This document shows, in pieces, positions 26,211 to 34,363 of a DNA stretch of 64,000 bases. The stretch comes from Streptomyces sp. H27-H1 (GTDB lineage: Bacteria > Actinomycetota > Actinomycetes > Streptomycetales > Streptomycetaceae), in NCBI RefSeq assembly GCF_026627445.1, contig NZ_JAPNLJ010000011.1:62001-126000 (forward strand), given 5' to 3'. Each line of letters starts with the position of its first letter. Position 1 is the first letter of the stretch. The notes beneath the pieces were generated by a model, which worked only from the letters and a program-made list of their open reading frames with translations, searched no databases and had not been told where the DNA came from. The translations under genes were made by a program, and so were the position numbers.

Positions 26211-26827
26211 CTACCCGTCCGTGAAGATCTCGTCGGCGGAGGGGGCGGTGACGGCGCGCCGGAGCCAGCGGCTCAGGGTCTCGGCGTCGCCGCAGCCGGT
26301 GATGCGCTCACGGGCCTCCTCGGGGACATCGATGCCCCGCTCCACGAGGACGGCCAGGACGTCCTCGGCGGCGCGACGTGCCTCGCCCTCCGCCCGGCCC
26401 TTGACCCGGCCCTCGTCGCGGAGCTCTTCGGAGAGGGGCGATTTATAGAAAGAGAGGTCCACGGCCACCAGTTTCCTCCAAAGTGCTGCGGCGGGGTGCT
26501 TTCCCATGCCCTGTGCGATGAATTCGATGATCGGGTTGGCGAGGGCCGCGGGTGTGTCCCGCAGCACGTTGGTCATCGCTTTGAGTATGGCTCCGATGTC
26601 CGGATTCCTGGCGTGGGTGATCGCGGACAGGGTCGCGAGCGCGAGGTCCTTGCGGACTTCGGCGGGGTTGGTGATCAGTGGCATGTTGTGCGGCCCCGCG
26701 ACCAGCGGGCACAGGGTGAGCAGGGGCCACTGGGGAGGGCCGAAGCGGACCGGGCGAGCGGCCGGGAGAAGAGTTCCGGGTGTTCCTGGAAGATGCGGTG
26801 CATCGCCTCGTGGGGCGAGCTGACCAT
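26211..26827 (-). pseudogene. Decayed Rpn/YhgA-like nuclease-family protein
   Basis: An N-terminal piece starting at the ATG 26827 reads MVSSPHEAMHRIFQEHPELF, the usual start of a large Streptomyces family resembling Rpn/YhgA-type recombination-promoting nucleases. Near 26750-26775 the frame shifts, and the text resumes at RPVRFGPPQWPLLTL and continues to ALWRKLVAVDLSFYKSPLSE and a complete C-terminus. About 100 residues between, which should hold the PD-(D/E)xK nuclease core, are missing. The 222-residue frame ending at 26211 begins out of frame and is not a valid intact gene. Confidence 0.75.
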
Positions 26828-26933
26828 AGCGGATCCTGTGGCAGTGGGGATTGCCTCTGGCACATGCCAAAGGCAACATCTGCGGCGAGCCTAGATGCGT
26901 AACACCGTCCGGAATTAAGCTAGTTGGCGATGC

Positions 26934-27833
26934 TCACCCGGAAGGTTGAGTCGCAGTGGCCGGTTGCCGGAGCTTGCGGCAGTCGCGGCAGCGGCCGGGT
27001 TCGTCCGCACGGAAGGCGTGGTCGCAGACGTCACAGTTCTGGAGCGGGTGCCTGACGAGGTCCGCGGGTGCTTCCCGGAGACTGAACGGCGGCATGGGCG
27101 GGAGCTGAGCGGCGAGCCGGTGGGCCAGCAGGGCTGCCGGGCGGTGCAGGGGCTCCGACGGCAGGTCGGCGGTCAGGGCATGACGTACGGCGCTCGGAGG
27201 CAGATCACGCTCCAGCCAGGCCGCGACCCCGGGGGCGAGGTGCTCGACGTCCACGGCGGAGAGCAGGAGGCGCGGATCCCCACGGCGGATACCGGCGAGG
27301 ACCTCGACGGCGGACCGGAGGAGGTCGGGAGTCGGGTACGCGGGCTGCGGCACGGCGGGCAGGGCACGCCGCGGCGGCTCGCCCTCCCGGCGGGAGGGAC
27401 GCCGCGGCTTCGGCGCCGGTCCGTCCGTGGCGTCGGACCGGCCCGGCTGATTGCAGGAGACCGTGCGGGTGACGACGCGACCGCTGCTGGTGCGTTCGCA
27501 GGTGCGGCGCAGATAGCCGTGGGCCTCCAGCTCGCGCAGGGCGGCGGCGATCCGGGTCTTCCCCTCGGGGAAGCGGGCGGCGAGGGTCCTGATGTCGATG
27601 AGCGCGCCGCCGGGAAGGGACTGGATGTGGACGGCCAGGCCGATGGCCAGCAGCGACAACTCGGCGTGCTGGGCGAGGTGGTTACCGATCACGGTGAAGC
27701 GGGTGGCGTGGCGGGCGTTGTCGTGGATGACACCGCCGGAACGGGTGTGCGCACGGGTGGCCCGGGACGGGTGGTTTTCCCCGCCGTTACGGGGCTGGGC
27801 GTGCGGGCGCGCGCTAGTGTTCAGGGTATCCAT
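26934..27833 (-). CDS. Helix-turn-helix protein with C-terminal zinc ribbon
   Basis: 299 residues from the ATG at 27833. Residues 45-125 look like a winged helix-turn-helix (LSLLAIGLAVHIQSLPGGALIDIRTLAARF, then AALRELEAHGYLRRT), similar to the DNA-binding part of actinobacterial replication/regulatory proteins. A basic linker (PKPRRPSRREGEPPRR) follows. The end carries CDVCDHAFRADEPGRCRDCRK, two CxxC pairs that should bind zinc. Cytoplasmic DNA-binding protein; target unknown. A perfect palindrome lies 148 bp upstream. Such proteins are common near whiJ-type gene sets, as here. Confidence 0.78.
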   Translation of the reverse strand: MDTLNTSARPHAQPRNGGENHPSRATRAHTRSGGVIHDNARHATRFTVIGNHLAQHAELSLLAIGLAVHIQSLPGGALIDIRTLAARFPEGKTRIAAALRELEAHGYLRRTCERTSSGRVVTRTVSCNQPGRSDATDGPAPKPRRPSRREGEPPRRALPAVPQPAYPTPDLLRSAVEVLAGIRRGDPRLLLSAVDVEHLAPGVAAWLERDLPPSAVRHALTADLPSEPLHRPAALLAHRLAAQLPPMPPFSLREAPADLVRHPLQNCDVCDHAFRADEPGRCRDCRKLRQPATATQPSG

Positions 27834-27980
27834 CGGGAAGGTTCCGTCTTCCTTGGTGGTCAGGCCCTCGCCTTGGGATTGCCGTCCCGGCGGGGGCCGA
27901 CGCATGTCAGCTGTGAGTTGGTATGTCGAGCTGAGCGTAGATCAGGCAACCCGTCCCGAAGCCAGCCAAGTTGGCGTTTT

Positions 27981-27996
27981 TCACTCAAGCGAGTGA
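27981..27996. promoter_or_regulatory. 16-bp perfect palindrome TCACTC-AAGC-GAGTGA
   Basis: Lies in the 290-bp gap between the ATPase gene and the HTH/zinc-ribbon gene, directly after a T-tract. Perfect 6-bp arms. A good candidate operator for the neighbouring HTH or XRE protein, or a small hairpin. Confidence 0.5.
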
Positions 27997-28124
27997 GCGT
28001 GCGCCATGGGCGGGAGGGGTGGGGTTTGGTGGGGTTCTTTCTCTCCCGTGTCTTGAGTCTTGGGATCGTCCCGGCCACCGGCGCCCCACCGAACGGGCTC
28101 CGGTGCGCGAGCGATATCCGCAGG

Positions 28125-28562
28125 TCAGGGGCGCGGCAGGTCGAGTTCGACCCATACGGTCTTCCGGGGGACGGGACCGAGCCCGACCCCCCAGCGGTCG
28201 GCGAGCGCCTCGACGAGGAGCAGGCCGCGCCCGGAGTCTGCGTCGGGGGTCGGCGGACGGAGACGGGGGAGGCCTTCACGCCGGGTGTCCGTGACCTCGA
28301 TGCGCAGGACGCAGGCATCGGCCTCGGCGAGGAGCGCGAGAAGGAAGTCCCGCCCGGAGACCCGGCCGTGAGTGGCGGCGTTCGCGGCGAGCTCGGCGAC
28401 GATCTGCTCGGCCGCCTCGGTGACGCGGTGCGGCAGGCCCCGGGTGCGCAACCAGTCGACGGCCAGGACACGGGCCAGCCGGGCGCCTCGCGGCGTGGGG
28501 GACAGCAGAGCATCGAAGCGACATGCCGGTGGCGGGGGTTGGATGGTCTTCTTCTGGTTCAC
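28125..28562 (-). CDS. RsbW/AbaA-like ATP-binding (HATPase_c_2) protein
   Basis: 145 residues, GTG start. The GHKL ATPase N-box is EQIVAELAANAATHG near residue 55 and the G-boxes follow (VTDTRREG, DADSGRGLLLVEALAD). This is the single-domain kinase-like type found by the hundred in Streptomyces, related to anti-sigma factors. It is divergent from an XRE regulator/DUF397 pair; the three together are a whiJ-type set, which in S. coelicolor affects development. Confidence 0.88.
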   Translation of the reverse strand: MNQKKTIQPPPPACRFDALLSPTPRGARLARVLAVDWLRTRGLPHRVTEAAEQIVAELAANAATHGRVSGRDFLLALLAEADACVLRIEVTDTRREGLPRLRPPTPDADSGRGLLLVEALADRWGVGLGPVPRKTVWVELDLPRP

Positions 28563-28624
28563 GTCACCGAGCGTGGCCGTCCAGGCCTACCGTGAACAGT
28601 GACGGAGCCGATGCGTAGGGTGAC

Positions 28625-28662
28625 TGTCCGGAGCTTGTCCACTGCTGTCCGGACTGTCGGAA
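28625..28662. promoter_or_regulatory. Repeated TGTCCGGA half-sites upstream of the XRE gene
   Basis: TGTCCGGA at 28625-28632 and 28646-28653 (the latter extends to the palindrome GTCCGGAC), then TGTCGGAA at 28655-28662. They lie 60-90 bp before the XRE start in the divergent promoter and may be its autoregulatory site. Confidence 0.45.
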
Positions 28663-28717
28663 CCCGTCCGACGGGTAGGGGCGTCGCGGCACGTAAGCGC
28701 GGACAGAGGGGTGCGGC

Positions 28718-29593
28718 ATGTCAGTGGACGAAGGGGTACAGCGGCTCAAGAGCGAGGCGGATGAGCCGGGCTGGGAGGTGGACCCGGACGACGACTGGGG
28801 GGTGGCCGTCGTCGCTACCGTGGGACGGCAGTTGAGGCTGCGAAGGGAGGCGGTGGGGATGCGGGCCGCCGACTTCGGAGTTGCGGTCGGGTACGGCGAG
28901 GACATGGTCTACAAGCTGGAGGGTGGGAAGCGGATCCCGCGCCCCGAATTCCTGGACAAGGCGGACGAGGTCCTGGACGCGGGTGGGCTGCTCGCGGCGA
29001 TGAAAGAGGACGTGGCGAAGGTCCGGTACCCGAGGAAGGTCCGGGAATTGGCCATGCTGGAGTCTCAGGCGGTGGAGCTCCAGCTGTACGACCCGCTCAA
29101 CATCCACGGCCTGTTGCAGACACCGGAGTACGCACGTGGACTGCTGCTGATGCGACGGCCGGCATATACGCAGGACGAGGTGGAGCGGATGGTGGCCGGT
29201 CGCATGGCCCGCAAGTCCGTGTTTGAGCGGGGCCCTGTACCCGAACTCAGCTTCGTGCTGGAGGAATGGACGCTTCGACGTCCGCTGGGCGGGAGGAGGC
29301 TGTTGCGTGCACAGCTCGAACACCTACTGGAGGTTGCACAGTTGCGTAACGTCGAGCTTCAAGTAATGCCGATGGACCGTGAGGAACACGCCGGGCTGGC
29401 TGGCGGCATCGAGGTGCTGAAGTTCGATGACGGCTCGGTCGTCGGGCGTTCGCCGGCCATGGTCAACGGCCGACCGGTGACCGAGCGGAAGCAGCTCCGT
29501 ATCCTGGAACTGCGATATGGCATCATCCGGGCTCAGGCCCTCACCCCCCGTGAGTCCACCGCCCGCATCGAGCGACTGCTGGGAGAAACATGA
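28718..29593 (+). CDS. XRE-family regulator with DUF5753 (Scr1/WhiJ-like)
   Basis: 291 residues. An N-terminal helix-turn-helix lies at residues 36-95 (GRQLRLRREAVGMRAADFGVAVGYGEDMVYKLEGGKR), followed by the DUF5753 ligand-like domain from about residue 105 (YDPLNIHGLLQTPEYARGLL, EVQVMP-type block, RIERLLGE end). Family members pair with a DUF397 protein, which probably binds and modulates them. The stop overlaps the DUF397 start by 4 bp. Codon use is slightly less GC-biased than neighbours, as usual for this class. Confidence 0.92.
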   Translation: MSVDEGVQRLKSEADEPGWEVDPDDDWGVAVVATVGRQLRLRREAVGMRAADFGVAVGYGEDMVYKLEGGKRIPRPEFLDKADEVLDAGGLLAAMKEDVAKVRYPRKVRELAMLESQAVELQLYDPLNIHGLLQTPEYARGLLLMRRPAYTQDEVERMVAGRMARKSVFERGPVPELSFVLEEWTLRRPLGGRRLLRAQLEHLLEVAQLRNVELQVMPMDREEHAGLAGGIEVLKFDDGSVVGRSPAMVNGRPVTERKQLRILELRYGIIRAQALTPRESTARIERLLGET

Positions 29594-29799
29594 TCCACAA
29601 GGCCTCAGCCGGGGACGCCCACGACCTGGCGTGGTTCAAGAGCAGCTACAGCAGCAGCAGCGAAGGCGACTCCTGCGTCGAGGTCGCCACCACCCCCCGC
29701 GCCGTCCACGTCCGCGACTCCAAGTGCCTCGACGGCCCCCAGCTCGCGCTCGCTCCGGGCGCATGGTCGGGCTTCGTGTCGTACGCGTCGGGCTGTTGA
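29590..29799 (+). CDS. DUF397 protein
   Basis: 69 residues, overlapping the XRE gene by 4 bp (ATGA). The family signature WFKSSYSSSSEGDSCVEVA and VHVRDSKCLDGPQL is complete. DUF397 proteins are small acidic partners of WhiJ-like XRE regulators in Streptomyces and are thought to control them by direct contact. Confidence 0.93.
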   Translation: MIHKASAGDAHDLAWFKSSYSSSSEGDSCVEVATTPRAVHVRDSKCLDGPQLALAPGAWSGFVSYASGC

Positions 29800-29882
29800 T
29801 CCCTCCAGCTGACGCGCCCCGCGCCTGGTCGTCACCGGACACGCACTCGTCGGGCTCCTCCTCACCCTAGGGCCGACAGGCC

Positions 29883-30152
29883 TTATGCGGCCGGTCGCCC
29901 CTTCGGCCTGCGCAGCCCGGCCGCCGTCAGGCGGCGTACCAGCTCCTTGCTGCCGATCTCCACGGCGCCCGCGCCCACCGCGTCCGCGTACCGCTGCTCC
30001 GGGACGTCGTAGTGGTCGCGTTCGAAGGCCTTCGGCGGGCAGCCGATCGACGCGGCGAAGGCGTGCAGCTCCTCGAACGAGACGTCGCTGACCAGGTGTG
30101 ACCACAGGCGGCCGTGACCCGGCCAGTCGGGCGGGTCGATGTACACGGTCAC
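29883..30152 (-). CDS. DUF4031 protein
   Basis: 89 residues from the GTG at 30152, where the family's conserved start appears (VTVYIDPPDWPGHGRLWSHL), followed by SFEELHAFAASIGCPPKAFERDHYDVP. Small cytoplasmic protein of unknown function. The longer upstream frame overlaps the neighbouring gene and has no family support. It follows that gene by 7 bp and is probably co-transcribed. Confidence 0.85.
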   Translation of the reverse strand: MTVYIDPPDWPGHGRLWSHLVSDVSFEELHAFAASIGCPPKAFERDHYDVPEQRYADAVGAGAVEIGSKELVRRLTAAGLRRPKGRPAA

Positions 30153-30159
30153 CGGCGGC

Positions 30160-30585
30160 TCATTCGCCGTGCCCGAAGCCGGAGCCGGAGCCCGAGTCGG
30201 AGTCGGCGCCGAGGCCGCCCGCGAGGACCGGTGCGAGTCCGCCCACCGGCGCCACCCGGACGCCGGCCTCCGAGCACACCCACATCGGGTCCGGTCCGAG
30301 CTCGGGCTCCACGTCCAGCGCGTGCGGCTCACCGTGGGCGCAGACCGGGCACAGCGGCCAGCGCCCGTGCTTCTGCAGCAGTGCGTCCTTCACGTCCTGG
30401 GCGACGAGTCCGGCGAGGTAGTCGACGCCCTCCGGCCACTGTTCCACCCACCACCGGCGGTGCGTGACCGCGTCCTCGACGAGGGAGACGACATCGGCCT
30501 CGGCGACCTCGCCCGCGACGAGATCGGCGAGTACCAGGGCGCGTGCGGCGTGCAGCGCCTGTTCAAGGGGGGTCGCGTGGTCCAT
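30160..30585 (-). CDS. Conserved hypothetical protein with cysteine cluster
   Basis: 141 residues from the ATG at 30585. An N-terminal helical part (ATPLEQALHAARALVLADLVAGEVAEADVVSLVEDAV is continuous helix by pattern) is followed by CPVCAHGEPHALDVEP and WVCSEAG, three cysteines and histidines that could form a zinc site. The tail is glycine/serine/aspartate rich. I recognise no family. It is divergent from the RpiR-type regulator and upstream of the DUF4031 gene. Confidence 0.7.
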   Translation of the reverse strand: MDHATPLEQALHAARALVLADLVAGEVAEADVVSLVEDAVTHRRWWVEQWPEGVDYLAGLVAQDVKDALLQKHGRWPLCPVCAHGEPHALDVEPELGPDPMWVCSEAGVRVAPVGGLAPVLAGGLGADSDSGSGSGFGHGE

Positions 30586-30691
30586 GGAGACATTGTGGAC
30601 CCGGACGGGCCAAGTGGCGAAGGTCCCCTTCGCCACCCGCCAAGGAACCGCCGCGCCGGTGCCTTATGGCGTCTTGACGCACCCGCCCCGC

Positions 30692-30706
30692 TGAAAATAG
30701 ATTTCA
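30692..30706. promoter_or_regulatory. RpiR/MurR-type operator TGAAA-N5-TTTCA
   Basis: TGAAAATAGATTTCA is a perfect inverted repeat ending 3 bp before the GTG of the RpiR-family gene. The architecture matches known RpiR-family sites. Binding here would block the regulator's own start, and probably the whole murQ/PTS unit. Confidence 0.7.
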
Positions 30707-30709
30707 AGC

Positions 30710-31681
30710 GTGAGCAAGAATGTGAAAGAAACCTTCAGCGGTTCGGAGGGCCCGGGCGCAGCGCCCGTACCCCCCGTCCCCGCCCCCGCCGCCCTGCGGG
30801 CCCGCGTCCGCAGTCTCGGACCCTCGATGACCCGCTCCATGCAGGCCGTCGCCGAGACCGTCGCCGAGGACCCGGCCGGCTGCGCCGCGCTCACCGTCAG
30901 CGACCTCGCCGCCCGTACCGGCACCAGCGAGGCCACCGTCGTCCGCACCGCCCGCCTCCTCGGCTACCCCGGCTACCGCGACCTGCGCCTCGCGCTCGCC
31001 GCGCTCGCCGCCCAGCAGGAGTCCGGCGCGGCCCCCGCCGTCACCGTGGACATAGCCGTCGACGACTCCCTCGCGAACGTGGTCGCGAAGCTGGCCCACG
31101 AGGAGGCGCAGACCCTCGCCGACACCGCCGCCGGCCTCGACGTCACCGCCCTCGGCGCAGCCGTCACCGCCCTCGCGGGCGCCCGCCGCATCGAGATCTA
31201 CGGCGTCGGCGCCTCCGGCCTCGTCGCCCAGGACCTCGCCCAGAAGCTGTCGCGCATCGGCCTGATCGCCCACGCGCCGGGCGATCCGCACCTGGCCGTC
31301 ACCACCGCCGTCCTGCTCCGCCCCGGCGACGTGGCCGTCGCCATCACCCACTCCGGCGGCACCGGCGACGTCATCGACCCCCTGCGGACCGCCTTCGAAC
31401 GCGGCGCCACCACCCTCGCGCTCACCGCCCGCCAGAACTCCCCCGTCGTCCACTACGCCGACCTCGTCCTGGCCACGTCCGCGGCCCGCGAGACCCAGCT
31501 GCGCCCGGCCGCCATGTCGAGCCGGACCAGCCAGCTCCTCGTCGTCGACTGCCTCTTCGTGGGCGTCGCCCAGCAGACCTACGAGACGGCCGCGCCCGCG
31601 CTCGCCGCCTCGTACGAGGCGCTCGCGCCCCGCCACCACACCCCCGTACCCACCGCCAAGCGGGGCAGCACCACCCGCTAG
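30710..31681 (+). CDS. MurR/RpiR-family regulator
   Basis: 323 residues, GTG start. The N-terminal HTH_6 domain (SMQAVAETVAEDPAGCAALTVSDLAARTGTSEATVVRTARLLGY pattern, residues 40-90) is followed by a SIS sugar-phosphate-binding domain (IEIYGVGASGLVAQDLAQKL, ITHSGGTGDVIDPL). It should sense MurNAc-6-phosphate or a related sugar phosphate and control the two genes downstream. The stop lies 21 bp before murQ. Confidence 0.92.
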   Translation: MSKNVKETFSGSEGPGAAPVPPVPAPAALRARVRSLGPSMTRSMQAVAETVAEDPAGCAALTVSDLAARTGTSEATVVRTARLLGYPGYRDLRLALAALAAQQESGAAPAVTVDIAVDDSLANVVAKLAHEEAQTLADTAAGLDVTALGAAVTALAGARRIEIYGVGASGLVAQDLAQKLSRIGLIAHAPGDPHLAVTTAVLLRPGDVAVAITHSGGTGDVIDPLRTAFERGATTLALTARQNSPVVHYADLVLATSAARETQLRPAAMSSRTSQLLVVDCLFVGVAQQTYETAAPALAASYEALAPRHHTPVPTAKRGSTTR

Positions 31682-31702
31682 CAGCTCAGGAGCCCCCCAC
31701 TC

Positions 31703-32629
31703 ATGACCGCGTACGCCGAACTCCGCGCCCAGCTCGCCACCTTGACCACCGAGGCCTTCCGCCCCGAACTGGCCGAGATCGACCGGCTCTCCACCCTCGA
31801 GATCGCCCGCCTGATGAACGCCGAGGACGCCACCGTCCCGGCCGCCGTCGCCGGCGAGCTGGAGACGATCGCCGCCGCCATCGACGGCATCTCCGCGCGG
31901 ATGGCCCGCGGCGGGCGCCTGATCTACGCGGGCGCCGGCACCGCCGGCCGGATGGGCGTACTGGACGCCAGCGAGTGCCCGCCCACCTTCAACACCGACC
32001 CCTCCGAGGTCGTCGGCCTGATCGCGGGCGGCCCCTCCGCCATGGTCAAGGCCGTCGAAGGCGCCGAGGACTCCAAGGAACTGGCCGCCGAGGACCTGAC
32101 CGCGCTGACCCTGACCGCCGACGACACCGTCATCGGCATCTCCGCCTCCGGCCGCACCCCGTACGCGATCGGCGCCGTCGAGTTCGCCCGCGACCGCGGC
32201 GCGCTCACCGTCGGCCTGTCCTGCAACGCCGGCTCCGCGCTCGCCGCGGCCGCCGACCACGGCATCGAGGTGGTCGTCGGACCCGAACTCCTCACCGGGT
32301 CCACCCGCCTGAAGGCGGGCACCGCGCAGAAGCTCGTACTCAACCTCATCTCGACCCTCACGATGATCCGGCTCGGCAAGACGTACGGAAACCTGATGGT
32401 CGACATGCGCTCCTCCAACGAGAAGCTGCGCGCCCGCGCCCGCCGCATCGTCTCGCTGGCGACCGGCGCCCCCGACGGGGAGATCGAGGCCGCGCTCACC
32501 GCCGCCGACGGCGAGGTCAAGCAGGCCATCCTCATCATCCTCGGCGGCGTCGACGGCCCCACGGCCGCCGAACTGCTCACCACGTCCCGGGGCCACCTCC
32601 GGGCCGCCCTCACCCAGACCCCCCGCTGA
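31703..32629 (+). CDS. murQ: N-acetylmuramic acid 6-phosphate etherase
   Basis: 308 residues. MurQ cleaves the lactyl ether of MurNAc-6-phosphate to GlcNAc-6-phosphate and D-lactate during cell-wall recycling. The SIS domain has the family marks GGRLIYAGAGTAGRMGVLDASECPPTF (residues 72-98), the catalytic glutamate region AVEGAEDS, and LTGSTRLKAGTAQK. The product, GlcNAc-6-P, would be the substrate of NagA encoded at 53861. It is the middle gene of regulator-murQ-PTS. Confidence 0.96.
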   Translation: MTAYAELRAQLATLTTEAFRPELAEIDRLSTLEIARLMNAEDATVPAAVAGELETIAAAIDGISARMARGGRLIYAGAGTAGRMGVLDASECPPTFNTDPSEVVGLIAGGPSAMVKAVEGAEDSKELAAEDLTALTLTADDTVIGISASGRTPYAIGAVEFARDRGALTVGLSCNAGSALAAAADHGIEVVVGPELLTGSTRLKAGTAQKLVLNLISTLTMIRLGKTYGNLMVDMRSSNEKLRARARRIVSLATGAPDGEIEAALTAADGEVKQAILIILGGVDGPTAAELLTTSRGHLRAALTQTPR

Positions 32630-32685
32630 CCCGCGCCGGCCTCCGCCGACTCCCCCGCCGACCTCAACCAACAAGGCGAACCACC

Positions 32686-34260
32686 ATGTCCACTGACAAG
32701 AACCGCGCCACAGCCGCCGCGATCCTTCCCCTGGTCGGCGGCCCGGACAACATCGTCACCATCGCGCACTGCATGACCCGCCTGCGGATCACCCTGCGCG
32801 ACCGCTCGCTGGTCCAGGACGAGGCCCTCAAGGCCGTCCCCGCCGTGATGGGCGTCGTCGAGGACGACACCTACCAGATCGTGCTGGGACCGGGCACCGT
32901 CGCCCGCGTCACCCCCGAGTTCGAGGCCCTGGTCGCGGAAGGCCGCTCGGCCACCCCGGCAGCCATGGCCACCCCGGCAGCCCCGGCCACCCCGGCGGCC
33001 CCGGCCGCGGATCACCCGTCCGGCCACGGCGCCGACGAACTCGCCGCCCAGGGCGCGGCCCTCAAGAACGCCCGGAAGGCGAAGAACTCCACCCCCTTCA
33101 AGCTGTTCCTGCGCCGCACCGCGAACATCTTCGTCCCGCTGATCCCGGCCCTGATCGGCTGCGGCATCATCGCCGGCCTCAACGGGTTCATCACCAACAT
33201 GGGCTGGCTGCCTGCCGTCGTCCCGGCGCTCGCCGCGATGGCCTCAGGGTTCATGTCCCTGATCGCGGTCTTCGTCGGCTACAACACAGCCAGGGAATTC
33301 GGCGGCACGGCCATCCTCGGCGGCGCGGTCGCCGCCATCATCGTCTTCCCGGGCGTCACGAAGATCGACGCCTTCGGCCAGCAGCTCTCCCCCGGCCAGG
33401 GCGGCGTACTGGGCGCCCTGGCGGCCGCACTGCTCGCCGTCCAGGTCGAGAAGTGGTGCCGCAAGTGGGTCCCGGAGGCGCTGGACGTCCTGGTCACCCC
33501 CACCCTCACGGTGCTGATCTCCGGCCTGGTCACCATCTTCGGCCTGATGTTCGTCGCCGGTGAGGTCTCCACCGCCATCGGTACCTTCGCCACCTGGCTG
33601 CTCGCCACCGGCGGAGCCTTCGCGGGCCTGGTCCTCGGCGGCCTCTTCCTCCCGCTGGTCATGCTGGGCCTGCACCAGGCCCTGATCCCCATCCACACCA
33701 CCCTGATCGAGCAGACCGGCTACACCGTCCTGCTCCCCATCCTCGCCATGGCGGGCGCCGGCCAGGTCGGCGCGGCCATCGCCGTCTACTACAAGCTCCC
33801 CCGCAACGGCTCGATCCGCGCCACCATCAAGTCCGCCCTCCCGGCCGGCTTCCTCGGTGTCGGAGAGCCCCTGATCTACGGCGTCTCCCTGCCCCTGGGC
33901 CGCCCCTTCATCACCGCCTGCATCGGCGGCGCGGCGGGCGGGGCCTTCGTCGGCCTCTTCAACCAGCTGGGCACGGCCTTCGGCTCCGCCGCCATCGGCC
34001 CCTCCGGCTGGGCACTGTTCCCGCTGCTTGACGGCAAGTCGGGCATGGGGATGACCATCGCCATCTACGCGGGCGGCCTGGCCGTCGGCTACCTCGTCGG
34101 CTTCGCCGCCACCTACTTCTTCGGCTTCACGAAGCAGATGCTGGTGGACTTCAACACCGGCCAGGACACCGACACGGCCGCCCCGCAGACCGCGCCCCAG
34201 GCACCGGCGGCCGAGCCCGCGAACGCCTCGGACTCCGCCCCGGTCCCCGTGGGCCGCTGA
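32686..34260 (+). CDS. PTS EIIBC permease, MurNAc/GlcNAc class (MurP-like)
   Basis: 524 residues. Residues 1-90 are an EIIB domain with the phosphocysteine in IAHCMTRLRI. An alanine/proline/threonine linker (ATPAAPATPAAPA) joins it to an EIIC domain (residues 135-500) with about ten membrane segments and the substrate motif GVGEPLIYGVSLPL. The tail is alanine/proline-rich. There is no EIIA, so a separate Crr-type EIIA must feed it. The murQ neighbour makes MurNAc the best substrate guess. It is followed by a strong terminator. Confidence 0.92.
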   Translation: MSTDKNRATAAAILPLVGGPDNIVTIAHCMTRLRITLRDRSLVQDEALKAVPAVMGVVEDDTYQIVLGPGTVARVTPEFEALVAEGRSATPAAMATPAAPATPAAPAADHPSGHGADELAAQGAALKNARKAKNSTPFKLFLRRTANIFVPLIPALIGCGIIAGLNGFITNMGWLPAVVPALAAMASGFMSLIAVFVGYNTAREFGGTAILGGAVAAIIVFPGVTKIDAFGQQLSPGQGGVLGALAAALLAVQVEKWCRKWVPEALDVLVTPTLTVLISGLVTIFGLMFVAGEVSTAIGTFATWLLATGGAFAGLVLGGLFLPLVMLGLHQALIPIHTTLIEQTGYTVLLPILAMAGAGQVGAAIAVYYKLPRNGSIRATIKSALPAGFLGVGEPLIYGVSLPLGRPFITACIGGAAGGAFVGLFNQLGTAFGSAAIGPSGWALFPLLDGKSGMGMTIAIYAGGLAVGYLVGFAATYFFGFTKQMLVDFNTGQDTDTAAPQTAPQAPAAEPANASDSAPVPVGR

Positions 34261-34283
34261 CGGCCGCCCCTGACGTACGAAGA

Positions 34284-34314
34284 CTCCCGGCCGGTGGACC
34301 ACACCGGCCGGGAG
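34284..34314. terminator. 13-bp perfect stem-loop after the PTS gene
   Basis: CTCCCGGCCGGTG, loop GACCA, CACCGGCCGGGAG, 24 bp after the PTS stop and 50 bp from the stop of the opposing lipase gene. Confidence 0.88.
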
Positions 34315-34363
34315 CCTTCACTGCTTCACTGCTTCACTTCAGCTCAAGCGGCTTCGCTTCGCC

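Noticed and set aside
30139..32685. Very long plus-strand frame reading through to the PTS gene
   Set aside because: Only the part from the ATG at 32686 is real; the upstream portion is an Arg/Pro-rich shadow of the regulator and murQ genes.
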